The notes under the pieces: generated by a model
Databases searched by the model: none
The model's input: only the letters and a program-made list of their open reading frames with translations
Told to the model about the DNA's origin: nothing
Program-made: the position numbers and the translations under genes
Part shown: positions 40,310-50,358 of the stretch, one piece after another
Layout: each line of letters begins with the position of its first letter
How positions within the stretch are numbered: the first letter of the stretch is position 1
Source: Paenibacillus sp. FSL H8-0537
Lineage (GTDB): Bacteria > Bacillota > Bacilli > Paenibacillales > Paenibacillaceae
Assembly (NCBI RefSeq): GCF_038051995.1
Contig: NZ_CP150290.1
Location: forward strand, 5,637,001 to 5,701,000
Reading direction: 5' to 3'
Length of the DNA: 64,000 nucleotides

Positions 40310-43300
40310 CTAAAAAGCAAAATCAATGAATTCTTCAAGGAGCTGCTCTTGCTCCGCACTACGTGTAAGCGAAATCGTGTTCAACAGGACGTAAGGCTGT
40401 TCACAAATCTGGCTAATAATCGTTAATAAATCCTCGGCGAAATGACGAATCATATTCGGAGTAAACAATTTCGTACAATATTCGAATTGACCGCTAATCG
40501 TGCCATCCTTCTCTACCTTCAGTTCCAGGGTCAGATCGAATCTGGCGATCGTTTGATAATGCATGAACGGTTCTACGGTCATCTCTCTGATCTCGCCAAT
40601 ACTTCGGTCATCGGTGTTCTGCAGCACAAAGACGGTGTCAAACAACGGATTGCGGCTTAATTCCCAGGCAACCTGCACTTTTTCCAAAAGCTCCTCGAAC
40701 GGGTAATCCTGGTGCTCATAAGCTTGGAGAGTCGTCTCCTTCATTTCCTCCAAATAGGACAGGAACTTCTTCTCTCCCGCCGGATAACTGCGGATGGCGA
40801 GCGTATTGACGAACATTCCGATCAGCGGCTCTACATCTGTATGCGTTCTTCCCGCAATCGGCGCGCCCACGATAATGTCTTCCTGACCGGAGTATTTATG
40901 AAGCAAAACCGTATAAGCCGCCAACAGCACCATGTATAGGGTTGACCCGGTTTCCTCGCAAATTCGCTTCAGTCCTTCGCTTCTCTGATTGTCGATGACG
41001 ATGCTCAGCACAGCTCCCTCATAGCTGCGAATGGCCGGTCTGGCGAAATCGGTCGGCAGTTCCAAGCGTGGCAGTTTGCCGCTCAGAACATTCGTCCAGT
41101 AAGCCTCCTGGTGTTTCATTCGTTCGCGCTGCGCTACGGACTGTTGCCATACGGCATAATCCTTATATTGAATCCGCAGAGGGGGCAACGTCTCCTCGCT
41201 GTACAAACGAACAAATTCATCTACCACAATGTTGATGGAAATGCCATCGGAAATGATATGGTGCATATCAAACAACAGAATGTGGCGTTCTTTTTCTATT
41301 TGAATCAGCCCAACCCTCAGCAGAGGAGGCTGCTCCAGATCAAAGGTGCGGACAAATTGTCGTGCAATTTCCTCGGCTTCCTCTTCCGTTGCCTGCCTAT
41401 ACTCCACCGCAAAATCCACCTGCGGGTATATCCGCTGTACCGGCTCGCCGTCTACTAGCTCAAACCCGGTGCGCAGCGTCTCATGACGCGCAATCAGAGC
41501 GCGGAACGACGCTTCGAAACGCACCCGGTCGAGCGGCCCCAAAAGGAACAGCGCTCCCGACATGTTATAGCTTAGTTCCGCTCCCTCCGTTTGCTGCAAA
41601 ATATACAGCCGTTTCTGCGCTGAAGACATCGGGTAATAATCGCTTTCTTCAGCCGTAGGAATGGAGACGTGCTCCGTTTGCTCCATCCGGTTGATGGCTT
41701 CGGCCATTTCCTCGACCGTAGCGTGGCGGAACACGTCCCGCAGCGGCAGATTCACGTTCAGCTCCTTGTGGATCTTGCTGACCAGCGTGGTTGCCCGCAA
41801 GGAGTGGCCCCCAAGATCAAAGAAGTTGTCTCGAACGCCAACCTGCTCAGCCCCGAGTACCTCCTGCCAGATGCCTGCCAGCTTCGCCTCCAGCGCTGTC
41901 CGTGGCGCAACATGCTCCACCCCACTCTGTCCACCTTCCGGTGCTGGCAGCGCCTTGCGGTCGATTTTGCCGTTCGCCGTGAGCGGCAGCCTCTCCAGCT
42001 GTACAAAGTACGACGGGATCATATACCCCGGCAGCTCCTGCGAAAGCGCCGCTCTCAGCTCGCTTGCCTTCCGCTCATTCTCCGCCGTGTAGTACGCGCA
42101 CAGGGCTTTCTCCCCGCCTGCGTCCTCTCGCACCACCACGACCGCTTCTCCTATGCCTTCCGCTTTCAGCAGCTGCGACTCGATCTCTCCGATCTCGATC
42201 CGGTATCCCCGGATTTTCGCCTGATGGTCGATCCGTCCGATAAAGTCCACGTTCCCGTCCGGCATCCAGCGCGCCAGATCCCCCGTCCGGTATAGACGCT
42301 CCCTCGCTTCGAACGGGCTCGGCACAAACTTCTCCGCCGTCAGCTCCGGCTGATTCCAGTAGCCTCGGGCCACCCCCGCTCCTCCGATGCACAACTCGCC
42401 TAGCACGCCCACCGGCACCGGATTCAGATGCGCATCGACGATCGCAAACCGTGCGTTTAGCCACGCCTTGCCGATCGGCACGTTCCCTGTCTCCGGCAGC
42501 TTCTCCAACGGCTCCTCGTAGTAGCTCGAGTCGATCGCCGCTTCCGTCACGCCGTAGGCGTTTATGATGCGGATCTGCCCGCCGTATCTCTCCTGCAGCT
42601 CCCGGTAATCCCCCACGCTGCAGCTGTCTGAGCTCGTAATCAGCAGCCGCATCGAGGGAAGCGCCAGCTCCTGCTCGGCGATATACGCCATGAACGGCAC
42701 GATCAGCGCTGGTGTCGATTCGAAGATCGTAATCTCGCATTCCCGTATCCAGCTGTACAGCCGGGAAGGGTCGATCCGGTCGTCCTTTGGACAAATGACC
42801 ATCGTTCCCCCGTTGTACAGCGTCCGCGCTATATCCCCCACGAACACGTCGAAGGAGAAGCTCGCTAATTGCAGCAGCCGGACGGGGAACTCGTTCAGGC
42901 GGTACTCCCGGCGATAGCCATCCGCCGTATTCACCAGACTGCGGTGCTCGATCATGACGCCCTTCGGCCGTCCGGTCGTCCCCGACGTATAAATCACATA
43001 GGCCAGATCACTCGGCTTGTTGACGTGCGTCAAATTCATCCGGTTCGAATCGTTCGACGCGCCTTCGCGGTACAGCGCCTCGTCATCCAAGCACAGCACG
43101 CTCTGCAGCGTCTGCTCTTCCGTCAGCCACTCCCGCGTCCGCTCCGCTAGATGCGTCTGTGTCAGCAGCACTTCCGCTCCGCTGTCCGCCAGCATAAAAC
43201 GGATCCGGTCGGACGGGTAATCCGGATCGAGCGGCACATAAGCGCCTCCCGCCTTCCATACCGCCAGGGCCCCGACCAGCATGTCCACCGACCGATCCGC

Positions 43301-46300
43301 TAGAATGCCGACCAGCTGATCTGGCTTCACCCCTTGGGCTCGCAGGCTGCGCGCCAGAGCGTTCGAACGCTCGTTCAGCTCGCGGTACGTCAGCCGCTTC
43401 TCCTCGTACACCACCGCCGTCGCCTCCGGGCTCCGCTCCGCTTGTTCCTCAAACAGGTGATGGAAGGTTTTCTCCAGCAGCGGCGGCGCGGTCTCTGGAT
43501 TGAATACGCGCTGAATCTGCTCCTGCTCCTCCGTCGTCAGCATCCCTAACGACGCGATTTTCGCGCCCGGATCGTTCACGATCGCGGCGACCACTTGCTC
43601 GAAGTGCTTCGCCAACCGCTCTGCCGTTTCTTGCTTGTACAGCGCGGTTGCGTATTCGAGGGCGCATTCTAACCCGTCACTGCCTTCCATGACGTCCAGG
43701 CTTAGGTCAAATTTCGACACCGAATGGGCATTAGGATACAAGGCCAGTTTAAGGCCCTCGAGATGATAGGCTCTATTTTCCAAGCTTTGCAGCGAAAACA
43801 TGGTGTCAAAGAGCGGATTGCGGCTCAAGTCGCGGGTCAGCTGCAATTTTTCCACCAGTTCTTCAAACGGATAATCCTGGTGCTCGTAGGCACCCAAGGT
43901 TGTTTCCTTGACTTCCGCCAGATACGACAGGAATGTTTTCTCTCCAGACGGGCCGTTGCGCAGCGCCAGTGTATTGACGAACATCCCGATCAAGGGCTGC
44001 AGGTCGCCATGTGTCCTTCCCGCGATTGGCGTGCCGACGATCATATCTTCCTGACCCGTGTACTTTTGCAGCAGAATCGTATACGCCGCCAGCAATACCA
44101 TGTACAGCGTCGCGCCGTTTTCCGCCGCAATTCGCTTCAAGCCCTCGCTCTTCTCGGCATCCATACGGAACTGCAGCGTATCGCCATCGTACCGCTGCAC
44201 GGCGGGACGCGCATAATCTGTCGGCAGCTCCAGCACCGGCAGTTCTCCGCTAAACTGGCTCAGCCAGTAGGCTCCCTGCTTGTTCAAACGCTCGCGCTGC
44301 GCTTCGGATTGCTGCCATACCGCGTAATCCTTGTACTGTATCCGCAGCTCAGGAAGCTCCTCGCCGCCGTATAAGCGGACAAGCTCCTCCACTAGGATAT
44401 CCACGGACACGCCGTCGGAGATGATATGATGCATATCCAGCAGCAGAAGTTGGCTCTCTTTTGACAACTCCAGCAGACCTGCACGTAATAATGGCGGCTG
44501 TCCCAAATCGAACGCTCGGGCAAAATGTCGCATCGCCTCCTGCGCTTCTTCATCACTTACTTGCCGATGCTCCAATATCAAATCCGCCTGCGGGTATATC
44601 CGCTGCACAGGCTCTCCATCCACCAGCACAAAGCCGGTTCGCAGCGTCTCATGGCGCGCGATTAAAAGCCGGAAAGCTTCTTCAAGCCGTTTCCGGTCAA
44701 GTATGCCGTCAAGCCTCATAATCCCCGGCATGTTGTAGCTTTGCTCTGCTCCTTCCAACTGTTGCAGAATATAAAGCCGCTTCTGCGCTGAAGATACCGG
44801 GTAATACTCCTTTTCTTCGGTGAGCGGTATGGAGGCATACATCTTCTCTTCCATCCCGCCCATCGCCCGAGCCATTTCCTCAATGGTCGGGAGCCGGAAT
44901 ACGTCCCGCAGCGACAGATTGACGTTCATCTCTTTGTAGAGCTTGCTTGCCAACGCAGTCGCACGCAGGGAATGCCCGCCAAGATCGAAGAAATTGTCCT
45001 TCACTCCGATCCTTTCCGTCCCAAGCACCTCTTGCCAAATCTGCACGAGCTGCTCTTCCAGCGGTGTACGGGGCGCGGTGTATTCCGCACCGGTATTCAC
45101 GCTTCCCTCCGGAGCGGGCAGCGCCTTGCGGTCCGTCTTCCCGTTCGACGTCAGCGGCATCTTCTCCAGCTGCACGAAGTACGATGGGATCATGTACCCC
45201 GGCATCTCCTGCAGCAGCCTTCCTCTTAGCTCGCTCACCGTCAGCAGTTTGTCTGCTACCACGTACGCGCACAGCTGCTTCTCGCCGCTTTCATCCTCTC
45301 GCGCCATGACCAGTACTTCCTGCACCGACTCTACCTTCAACAGCTGCGCTTCCACTTCCCCAAGCTCGATTCGGTACCCGCGTATCTTCACTTGATGGTC
45401 GATTCGTCCCATGTATTCGATGTTCCCGTCTGGCAACCATCTCGCCAGATCTCCCGATCGGTACATCCGCTCCCCTGGCGTAAATGGATCGTCCACGAAT
45501 TTCTCTGCCGTCAGCTCTGGGCGGTTCAAGTAACCGCGCGCCAAACCCTCTCCGGCCACATACATCTCCCCTGCTACTCCCGCTGGTACGCATCGGCGCT
45601 TACCATCCAGCACATACACCTTCAGCGTCGGGATCGGTCTTCCGATATTGCTTCTCCCCTCGGCGATTTCCACCTCGGTGATTTCCTTGTAGGTCACGTG
45701 CACCGTCGTTTCGGTGATCCCGTACATATTGATCAACTCCGTAGCCGGGTACCTCTTCCTCCAGTCCTTCAGCTGCTGCGGCGCCAGCGCCTCTCCTCCG
45801 AAGATGACCTTCCGAAGGCTCAGCGTCTGCCCGCTCTCCGTCAGTGCTTCGCGAAGCAGCTGGTAGAAATACGTCGGCGTCTGGTTCAGGATCGTGACCC
45901 CACGCTCCTTCAGCAGCTGCAGAAACTGTGCCGGCTGTTTCGCCGTCATCGGCGGCACAATCACCAGCTTGCCCCCGTACAGCAGCGCCCCGTACATTTC
46001 CCACACCGAGAAGTCGAAGCAGAATGAGTGGAACAAGGTCCACGTATCGGATGGGCCGAAGTCGAACCGGTTCTTGCTGTTGAACAGCAGCCGCACGACG
46101 TTCTTATGCTCGATCAAGGTGCCTTTCGGCTTGCCCGTCGTTCCCGACGTATAGATCACATAAGCCAGATCGTTCGGCTGGTTAACCGAGGTCAGGCTCG
46201 TGCTGTCCGCTGCGTAGGTCTGCTCGTCATCCAGAAGCAGGCAGACACCCGCAAACGTCGCTTTGTCCCGCAAATGCGCTTGCAGCAGCAGCACACCGAC

Positions 46301-47962
46301 TCCCGAATCGTCCAGCATGTAGCGGATACGCTCCTCTGGATACTCTGGATCGATCGGCACATACGCCCCACCCGCCTTCAAGATAGCGAGAATCCCGATC
46401 ACCATGGAAGGGGAACGTTCAGCCATAATGCCTACCAACTGATCCGCCCCTACACCTTGGCTGCGCAGGGTGCGCGCCAGACGGTTCGCCCGCTCATTCA
46501 GCTCGCGGTACGTCAGCCGCTCGTCCTCGTACTCGACCGCGACTGCATCCGGATGACACTCCGCCTGCTCCTCGAACAACATGTGAATCGTCTTCTCTCT
46601 CGGGTAATCCGCATCCGTATCGTTGAAGGCAGTGATCAGCCTGCGCTGCTCCTCTTCGCTAATAAGCGACAGCTCGGAGATTTTCTGATACGGGCTGCGA
46701 ATCATATGCTCCAAGATACAGATGAATTGATGGATAATCGCCTTCGCTTCATGCTCGCCAAATAGCTGCGTGCGGTAATACAGATCAACAAAGAGCTTTC
46801 CATCATCTGCAAAATCCAGCACATGAATATCAAAGTCGTTAACCGAATCCCCGGTGTAATCTTGATTCCCATGCATAACTGCCTCATCCATACGAAAGAA
46901 GCTCACTGGTCGGTATTGTATCGAAACGCCAAACAACCGCTGGACATCCTGATTGCGGTGAGCCTCTCGCAAGTCCTGAATGATCTTATTGTACGGATAA
47001 CGCTGATGGCGCAGGATGGAGGCTTGTTCTTTGGCGACATTTTTTAGAAACGAAAGTAATTCCTGCTCAGGCTCCACCAACATCCTCGTTGCGACCGTAC
47101 TGACGAACATACCGACCGTTTCTTTTTCTTTCCTTGTCGTCCGGTTCGCATACAATGTGCCAATTGCCACATCCTGCTCGCTCGTTACCTTATGCATGTA
47201 AATATATAAAGCACTCAGAAAGAAGGTAAAGATACTGATCTGATGCTCCTCGCAAAAGGCTTTTACGCCATGATGCAGTTCGTCTTCAAGCAACCATCTA
47301 TCGACTCTTGCGTCCGTGCCCACTGTTAACGGATTGTATGACTTCAAACTAGTGGCTTCGGGCATAGTGCCGAATTTTGCGAGCCAATAGTCCTTGTCCT
47401 TCTGATAGCGCTCGGATTGCTCGTAGTCGTGCTCGACCTGAATAAAATCGATATAAGAGCTGTACTTACAAGGAGAGCTGTTGCCCCTTATGATATTCGA
47501 ATAATGCTGCATGATTTCGTTTGCGGCCAAATTCATGGAGATGCCATCGGATACGATGTGATGCATCTTGAAATTGATCCACGTCTCCTCGTCCCCAATC
47601 CGTACCACAACGAACCGGTGCAGCTCGGATTCCAGCAGCTCAAGCGGAATCGACCGAAGCTCAAGCATCCTTTGCTCCGCCTGCTCCTTGCTCAAATCAA
47701 TACATTCGAAATCCTTCTCCTCATAATCCCGAACGTATTGATAAGGAACTCCATTCTCCGTCTTCAATCGGATACGAAAAGAGTCGCTTTGCTCAATGAC
47801 TTTGTTTATGGCTTGCTTCAAAGCAAACACATCGATGCGGCCTGTTATTTTCACTATCGCAATGATCGTCGAGGTCGTTCGATTTGGATATAGCAATTCG
47901 GTATACCAAATCCGCTCCTGGGGTTGCGTTAATGGAAATAATGGAACATTGTTGTTTTTCAT
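40310..47962 (-). CDS. NRPS1: lipo-initiating synthetase, acyl-Thr-Dab
   Basis: 2550 aa. Layout: N-terminal starter condensation domain 1-440 (start PLFPLTQPQERIWYTE, active site MHHIVSDG near 141), of the type that joins a fatty acyl-CoA to residue 1 in polymyxin-like synthetases. Then A (about 446-960, code DFWNIGMVHK, Thr), T (GGHS near 997), C (HHIISDG near 1178), A (about 1489-2010, code DVGEISAIDK, Dab), T (near 2054) and a complete terminal C domain (HHIISDG near 2237). The terminal C must form the Dab2-Ile3 bond across the protein junction. It ends EEFIDFAF, a tail resembling that of NRPS2. The gene starts 151 bp downstream of the Dab aminotransferase in the same operon. Acylated Thr at position 1 is unusual beside the Dab1 of pelgipeptin and polymyxin. 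Confidence 0.93.
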   Translation of the reverse strand: MKNNNVPLFPLTQPQERIWYTELLYPNRTTSTIIAIVKITGRIDVFALKQAINKVIEQSDSFRIRLKTENGVPYQYVRDYEEKDFECIDLSKEQAEQRMLELRSIPLELLESELHRFVVVRIGDEETWINFKMHHIVSDGISMNLAANEIMQHYSNIIRGNSSPCKYSSYIDFIQVEHDYEQSERYQKDKDYWLAKFGTMPEATSLKSYNPLTVGTDARVDRWLLEDELHHGVKAFCEEHQISIFTFFLSALYIYMHKVTSEQDVAIGTLYANRTTRKEKETVGMFVSTVATRMLVEPEQELLSFLKNVAKEQASILRHQRYPYNKIIQDLREAHRNQDVQRLFGVSIQYRPVSFFRMDEAVMHGNQDYTGDSVNDFDIHVLDFADDGKLFVDLYYRTQLFGEHEAKAIIHQFICILEHMIRSPYQKISELSLISEEEQRRLITAFNDTDADYPREKTIHMLFEEQAECHPDAVAVEYEDERLTYRELNERANRLARTLRSQGVGADQLVGIMAERSPSMVIGILAILKAGGAYVPIDPEYPEERIRYMLDDSGVGVLLLQAHLRDKATFAGVCLLLDDEQTYAADSTSLTSVNQPNDLAYVIYTSGTTGKPKGTLIEHKNVVRLLFNSKNRFDFGPSDTWTLFHSFCFDFSVWEMYGALLYGGKLVIVPPMTAKQPAQFLQLLKERGVTILNQTPTYFYQLLREALTESGQTLSLRKVIFGGEALAPQQLKDWRKRYPATELINMYGITETTVHVTYKEITEVEIAEGRSNIGRPIPTLKVYVLDGKRRCVPAGVAGEMYVAGEGLARGYLNRPELTAEKFVDDPFTPGERMYRSGDLARWLPDGNIEYMGRIDHQVKIRGYRIELGEVEAQLLKVESVQEVLVMAREDESGEKQLCAYVVADKLLTVSELRGRLLQEMPGYMIPSYFVQLEKMPLTSNGKTDRKALPAPEGSVNTGAEYTAPRTPLEEQLVQIWQEVLGTERIGVKDNFFDLGGHSLRATALASKLYKEMNVNLSLRDVFRLPTIEEMARAMGGMEEKMYASIPLTEEKEYYPVSSAQKRLYILQQLEGAEQSYNMPGIMRLDGILDRKRLEEAFRLLIARHETLRTGFVLVDGEPVQRIYPQADLILEHRQVSDEEAQEAMRHFARAFDLGQPPLLRAGLLELSKESQLLLLDMHHIISDGVSVDILVEELVRLYGGEELPELRIQYKDYAVWQQSEAQRERLNKQGAYWLSQFSGELPVLELPTDYARPAVQRYDGDTLQFRMDAEKSEGLKRIAAENGATLYMVLLAAYTILLQKYTGQEDMIVGTPIAGRTHGDLQPLIGMFVNTLALRNGPSGEKTFLSYLAEVKETTLGAYEHQDYPFEELVEKLQLTRDLSRNPLFDTMFSLQSLENRAYHLEGLKLALYPNAHSVSKFDLSLDVMEGSDGLECALEYATALYKQETAERLAKHFEQVVAAIVNDPGAKIASLGMLTTEEQEQIQRVFNPETAPPLLEKTFHHLFEEQAERSPEATAVVYEEKRLTYRELNERSNALARSLRAQGVKPDQLVGILADRSVDMLVGALAVWKAGGAYVPLDPDYPSDRIRFMLADSGAEVLLTQTHLAERTREWLTEEQTLQSVLCLDDEALYREGASNDSNRMNLTHVNKPSDLAYVIYTSGTTGRPKGVMIEHRSLVNTADGYRREYRLNEFPVRLLQLASFSFDVFVGDIARTLYNGGTMVICPKDDRIDPSRLYSWIRECEITIFESTPALIVPFMAYIAEQELALPSMRLLITSSDSCSVGDYRELQERYGGQIRIINAYGVTEAAIDSSYYEEPLEKLPETGNVPIGKAWLNARFAIVDAHLNPVPVGVLGELCIGGAGVARGYWNQPELTAEKFVPSPFEARERLYRTGDLARWMPDGNVDFIGRIDHQAKIRGYRIEIGEIESQLLKAEGIGEAVVVVREDAGGEKALCAYYTAENERKASELRAALSQELPGYMIPSYFVQLERLPLTANGKIDRKALPAPEGGQSGVEHVAPRTALEAKLAGIWQEVLGAEQVGVRDNFFDLGGHSLRATTLVSKIHKELNVNLPLRDVFRHATVEEMAEAINRMEQTEHVSIPTAEESDYYPMSSAQKRLYILQQTEGAELSYNMSGALFLLGPLDRVRFEASFRALIARHETLRTGFELVDGEPVQRIYPQVDFAVEYRQATEEEAEEIARQFVRTFDLEQPPLLRVGLIQIEKERHILLFDMHHIISDGISINIVVDEFVRLYSEETLPPLRIQYKDYAVWQQSVAQRERMKHQEAYWTNVLSGKLPRLELPTDFARPAIRSYEGAVLSIVIDNQRSEGLKRICEETGSTLYMVLLAAYTVLLHKYSGQEDIIVGAPIAGRTHTDVEPLIGMFVNTLAIRSYPAGEKKFLSYLEEMKETTLQAYEHQDYPFEELLEKVQVAWELSRNPLFDTVFVLQNTDDRSIGEIREMTVEPFMHYQTIARFDLTLELKVEKDGTISGQFEYCTKLFTPNMIRHFAEDLLTIISQICEQPYVLLNTISLTRSAEQEQLLEEFIDFAF
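41661..44390 (-). repeat. Dab-module DNA repeat, third copy (NRPS1)
   Basis: High DNA similarity to copy A at offset 17,976 and to copy B at offset 7,152. It covers part of the C domain, A(Dab) and T, with one diverged stretch near 43690-43800 at the end of the C domain. Confidence 0.8.
44972..46626 (-). repeat. Thr A-domain DNA repeat, copy 3 (NRPS1 module 1)
   Basis: Nearly identical to 20702-22364 and 16680-18342. The match ends at the A-domain start, where the sequence after GAAT/GAAGG diverges into the starter C domain. Confidence 0.85.
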
Positions 47963-48113
47963 CGTCTCTCCCCTTGATAAATGCTTGATTGAACCTCCGA
48001 GGTACGCGAAGCCTAGCCAGACGTCCGACGTTGTGCTATGTAACCGCCAAAATGATCGCTACCAGCCAGATCGCTTGGCAGGCGCCAACGCCGTCCGTTC
48101 TTCTAGGCGATGT

Positions 48114-49400
48114 TTATGTCAGCTGAGGCTGAAGTGAATCGATCAAGGTGCAGCATTCCGATACGCCCCGCCTAAATATTTCGCATCCGGCAGCTAGTTC
48201 GTCCATGGAAATCGTAAGCGCAGGCATCAGCTTGACAACCATATCTTGACGTCCGGCTCGTTCGACAATCAGTCCAAGCTCATAGCATCGAGATACGATG
48301 GCTTTGGAGAGATTCTCATCCTGGCAAGCCGAAACGTCAATGCCCCATATCAATCCCATACCGCGCATTGAAATGAGTGGGTTGATCGGCAGAATATGCT
48401 CCCTCAGGTATTGCTCAACAAACTGCGCTTTACGTTCCGTCTCTGCTTCCAACTGCGTCAATTCCCGGAGCTCAAGAGCCGCCGTCGCGCCAACGAACGC
48501 AAGCTGATTTCCCCGGAAGGTGCCGTTATGTTCAGCCGGCTGCCAAACATCCAGTTCGGGCTTTAGCAGCAGCAACGACATCGGCAGACCATAACCGCTG
48601 ATTGATTTGGAGAGCACGACCAGATCAGGAACAATCCCCGCCCGTTCAAAGGAGAAAAATGAACCTGTTCGTCCGCAGCCCACCTGGATATCGTCGACGA
48701 TCAGCAAAATATCGTGACGGTTGCAAAGATCCCGCAGCTGCTGCAGCCACTGGGTAGGCGCCGCATTTAAGCCGCCCTCAGCTTGCATAGTTTCAAGGAT
48801 GATAGCTGCCGGCTTAGCTATGCCCGAGTGATCGTCCGTTAAAATCGCTTCCATGTAGCCAATCGTATCCAAACTGTCGATAAAACCCGTTGGGAATGGC
48901 ATAAACGTAACATCATGCAGCGGCAATCCTCCCGCTTCGCGGTGGTATAGACTGCTTGTGGCGGACAAGCTTCCAAGCGACATCCCATGAAACGATCCGA
49001 TGAAAGCAAACACGCCCGTCCTTCCCTTCACTTTTCTTGCCAATTTCAGCGCCGCCTCTACCGCATTGGTTCCGGTAGGACCGCAAAACTGAAGCTTATA
49101 GTCGAGACCGCGTGGCTTCAGAATCTTGTCTGAGAACGTCTGCAGAAAGGTCTCCTTGGCGGAAGTGTACATATCCAGTCCGTGACTAAGGCCGTCCGAT
49201 TGCAGATATTGGATGAGCTGTTGCTTGATAAAATCATTATTGTGTCCGTAATTTAGCGCTCCGGCTCCGGCGAAGAAATCGATAAACGCTTTGCCGGACT
49301 CGGCGTACAATACCGAGCCTTTCGCACGCACAAAGACATCGGGAAAAGAACGGCAATAAGATCTTACATTGGATTCCAGCATTTCGAATGTGGTTGTCAT
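48114..49400 (-). CDS. ectB: Diaminobutyrate--2-oxoglutarate aminotransferase (EctB type)
   Basis: 428 aa, full length for the EctB/DABA aminotransferase family (class III, PLP, cytoplasmic). Seen: GAGALNYGHNN near residue 47, FCGPTGTNAVEAALKLAR (cofactor phosphate site, near 107), SFHGMSLGSL, the acidic pair ILLIVDDIQVGCGRTG (near 233) and the PLP lysine in VVLSKSISGYGLPMSL (near 260). It converts aspartate-4-semialdehyde plus glutamate to 2,4-diaminobutyrate. No ectA or ectC follows, so the product is not meant for ectoine. With three Dab-specific A domains in the same operon, its job is to supply Dab. GGAGGG lies about eight bases before the ATG. It sits between the thioesterase gene and NRPS1 on the same strand. 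Confidence 0.93.
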   Translation of the reverse strand: MTTTFEMLESNVRSYCRSFPDVFVRAKGSVLYAESGKAFIDFFAGAGALNYGHNNDFIKQQLIQYLQSDGLSHGLDMYTSAKETFLQTFSDKILKPRGLDYKLQFCGPTGTNAVEAALKLARKVKGRTGVFAFIGSFHGMSLGSLSATSSLYHREAGGLPLHDVTFMPFPTGFIDSLDTIGYMEAILTDDHSGIAKPAAIILETMQAEGGLNAAPTQWLQQLRDLCNRHDILLIVDDIQVGCGRTGSFFSFERAGIVPDLVVLSKSISGYGLPMSLLLLKPELDVWQPAEHNGTFRGNQLAFVGATAALELRELTQLEAETERKAQFVEQYLREHILPINPLISMRGMGLIWGIDVSACQDENLSKAIVSRCYELGLIVERAGRQDMVVKLMPALTISMDELAAGCEIFRRGVSECCTLIDSLQPQLT

Positions 49401-49508
49401 AAAAAAATCCCTCCATAATTATGAAAATGTGCATAACAAATAGACTTCGTTAATAGGCGGCGATGGACAGCAATGAGCGTGATTTCATCATTTTTATGCG
49501 GCAGTTGG

Positions 49509-50294
49509 TTAACGTACAACCGGACCGCTTGCAGCAACCCCCCTCATCTGAGGTGATAATTCACGCAGCACACTTCTGATGACCTCTTGTTCCTGTTTTT
49601 GGAGAAAAAAATGATTGCCCTCCAACATCTGCACTTGGAATGCACCATTTGTATGCTCTTGCCAAGCGTCAAGCGATTCAATACTTACGTCATGGTCCTG
49701 CAATCCGCCAAAAACCGAAATCGGACAAGGAAGCACTTCTCCCGGTCTGTATTCATAGTTTTCAACAGCGGAAAAGTCAGCCCGCAATTGAGGCATTACA
49801 ATTTCCATCAATTCATCATTCTGTAAAACTGCTTCAGGTGTGCCTTGCATGAGCTGAAGCTCTTTCTTAAACTGATCATCGGGCAATTTGTGTAGGGATT
49901 TTCTTGGATAAGGCAAGTGAGGCGCAGTTTTACCTGATACGAATAAGTGGAGTGGAGCCACATGATGCTTGAAGTGTAATTGACGAGCGGTTTCAAAGGC
50001 TATTAGCGCCCCCATGCTGTGGCCAAAAAATGCGAAGGGCGTATGTAAAAACGGTGTTATCTCCGAAACAAGCGAATGAACGATAGCCTCGACGGAATCC
50101 ATCGGATCCTCTAACATTCTGCTCTCTCGGCCTGGAAGCTGAACGGGACAAACATGAATGTGAGTCGGCAATTCTCGCTTCCAGTTACTAAATACAGAGG
50201 CTCCGCCGCCGGCGTAAGGAAAACAAAATAAGCGGAGCTTTGCAAAAGAGCCGGCGTGCGCATTCAAGAACCAGGAACTCTCTCGAGCAGTCAT
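49509..50294 (-). CDS. Type II (editing) thioesterase
   Basis: 261 aa from the ATG at 50294. The frame can extend to a GTG at 50309, which lacks a binding site. Alpha/beta hydrolase of the GrsT/SrfAD type: LRLFCFPYAGGGASVFSNW near the start, PVQLPGRESR, nucleophile Ser in FAFFGHSMGALIAFE, Asp in FGGLQDHDVS and His in LEGNHFF. These free-standing enzymes clear wrongly primed or stalled T domains of NRPSs. It is the first gene of the lipopeptide operon, with ectB 108 bp downstream. A seven-codon ORF (MMWVIER) in the leader ends in ATGA overlapping this start; it has no binding site and may be chance. Confidence 0.9.
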   Translation of the reverse strand: MTARESSWFLNAHAGSFAKLRLFCFPYAGGGASVFSNWKRELPTHIHVCPVQLPGRESRMLEDPMDSVEAIVHSLVSEITPFLHTPFAFFGHSMGALIAFETARQLHFKHHVAPLHLFVSGKTAPHLPYPRKSLHKLPDDQFKKELQLMQGTPEAVLQNDELMEIVMPQLRADFSAVENYEYRPGEVLPCPISVFGGLQDHDVSIESLDAWQEHTNGAFQVQMLEGNHFFLQKQEQEVIRSVLRELSPQMRGVAASGPVVR

Positions 50295-50329
50295 CTCTCT
50301 ATCACCCACATCATAGTATTTATGTGGCT

Positions 50330-50358
50330 ACTATAACAAAAATATCAAAAATATACAA
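50330..50358 (-). promoter_or_regulatory. Probable promoter of the lipopeptide operon
   Basis: On the minus strand TTGTAT (50358-50353), exactly 17 bp, then TATAGT (50335-50330), in a very A/T-rich stretch 36 bp before the thioesterase start. This is the only convincing promoter I see upstream of the operon. Confidence 0.6.

Noticed and set aside
48114..49400. Ectoine biosynthesis locus
   Set aside because: Only the EctB-type aminotransferase is present; ectA and ectC are absent and the neighbours are Dab-using NRPS genes.
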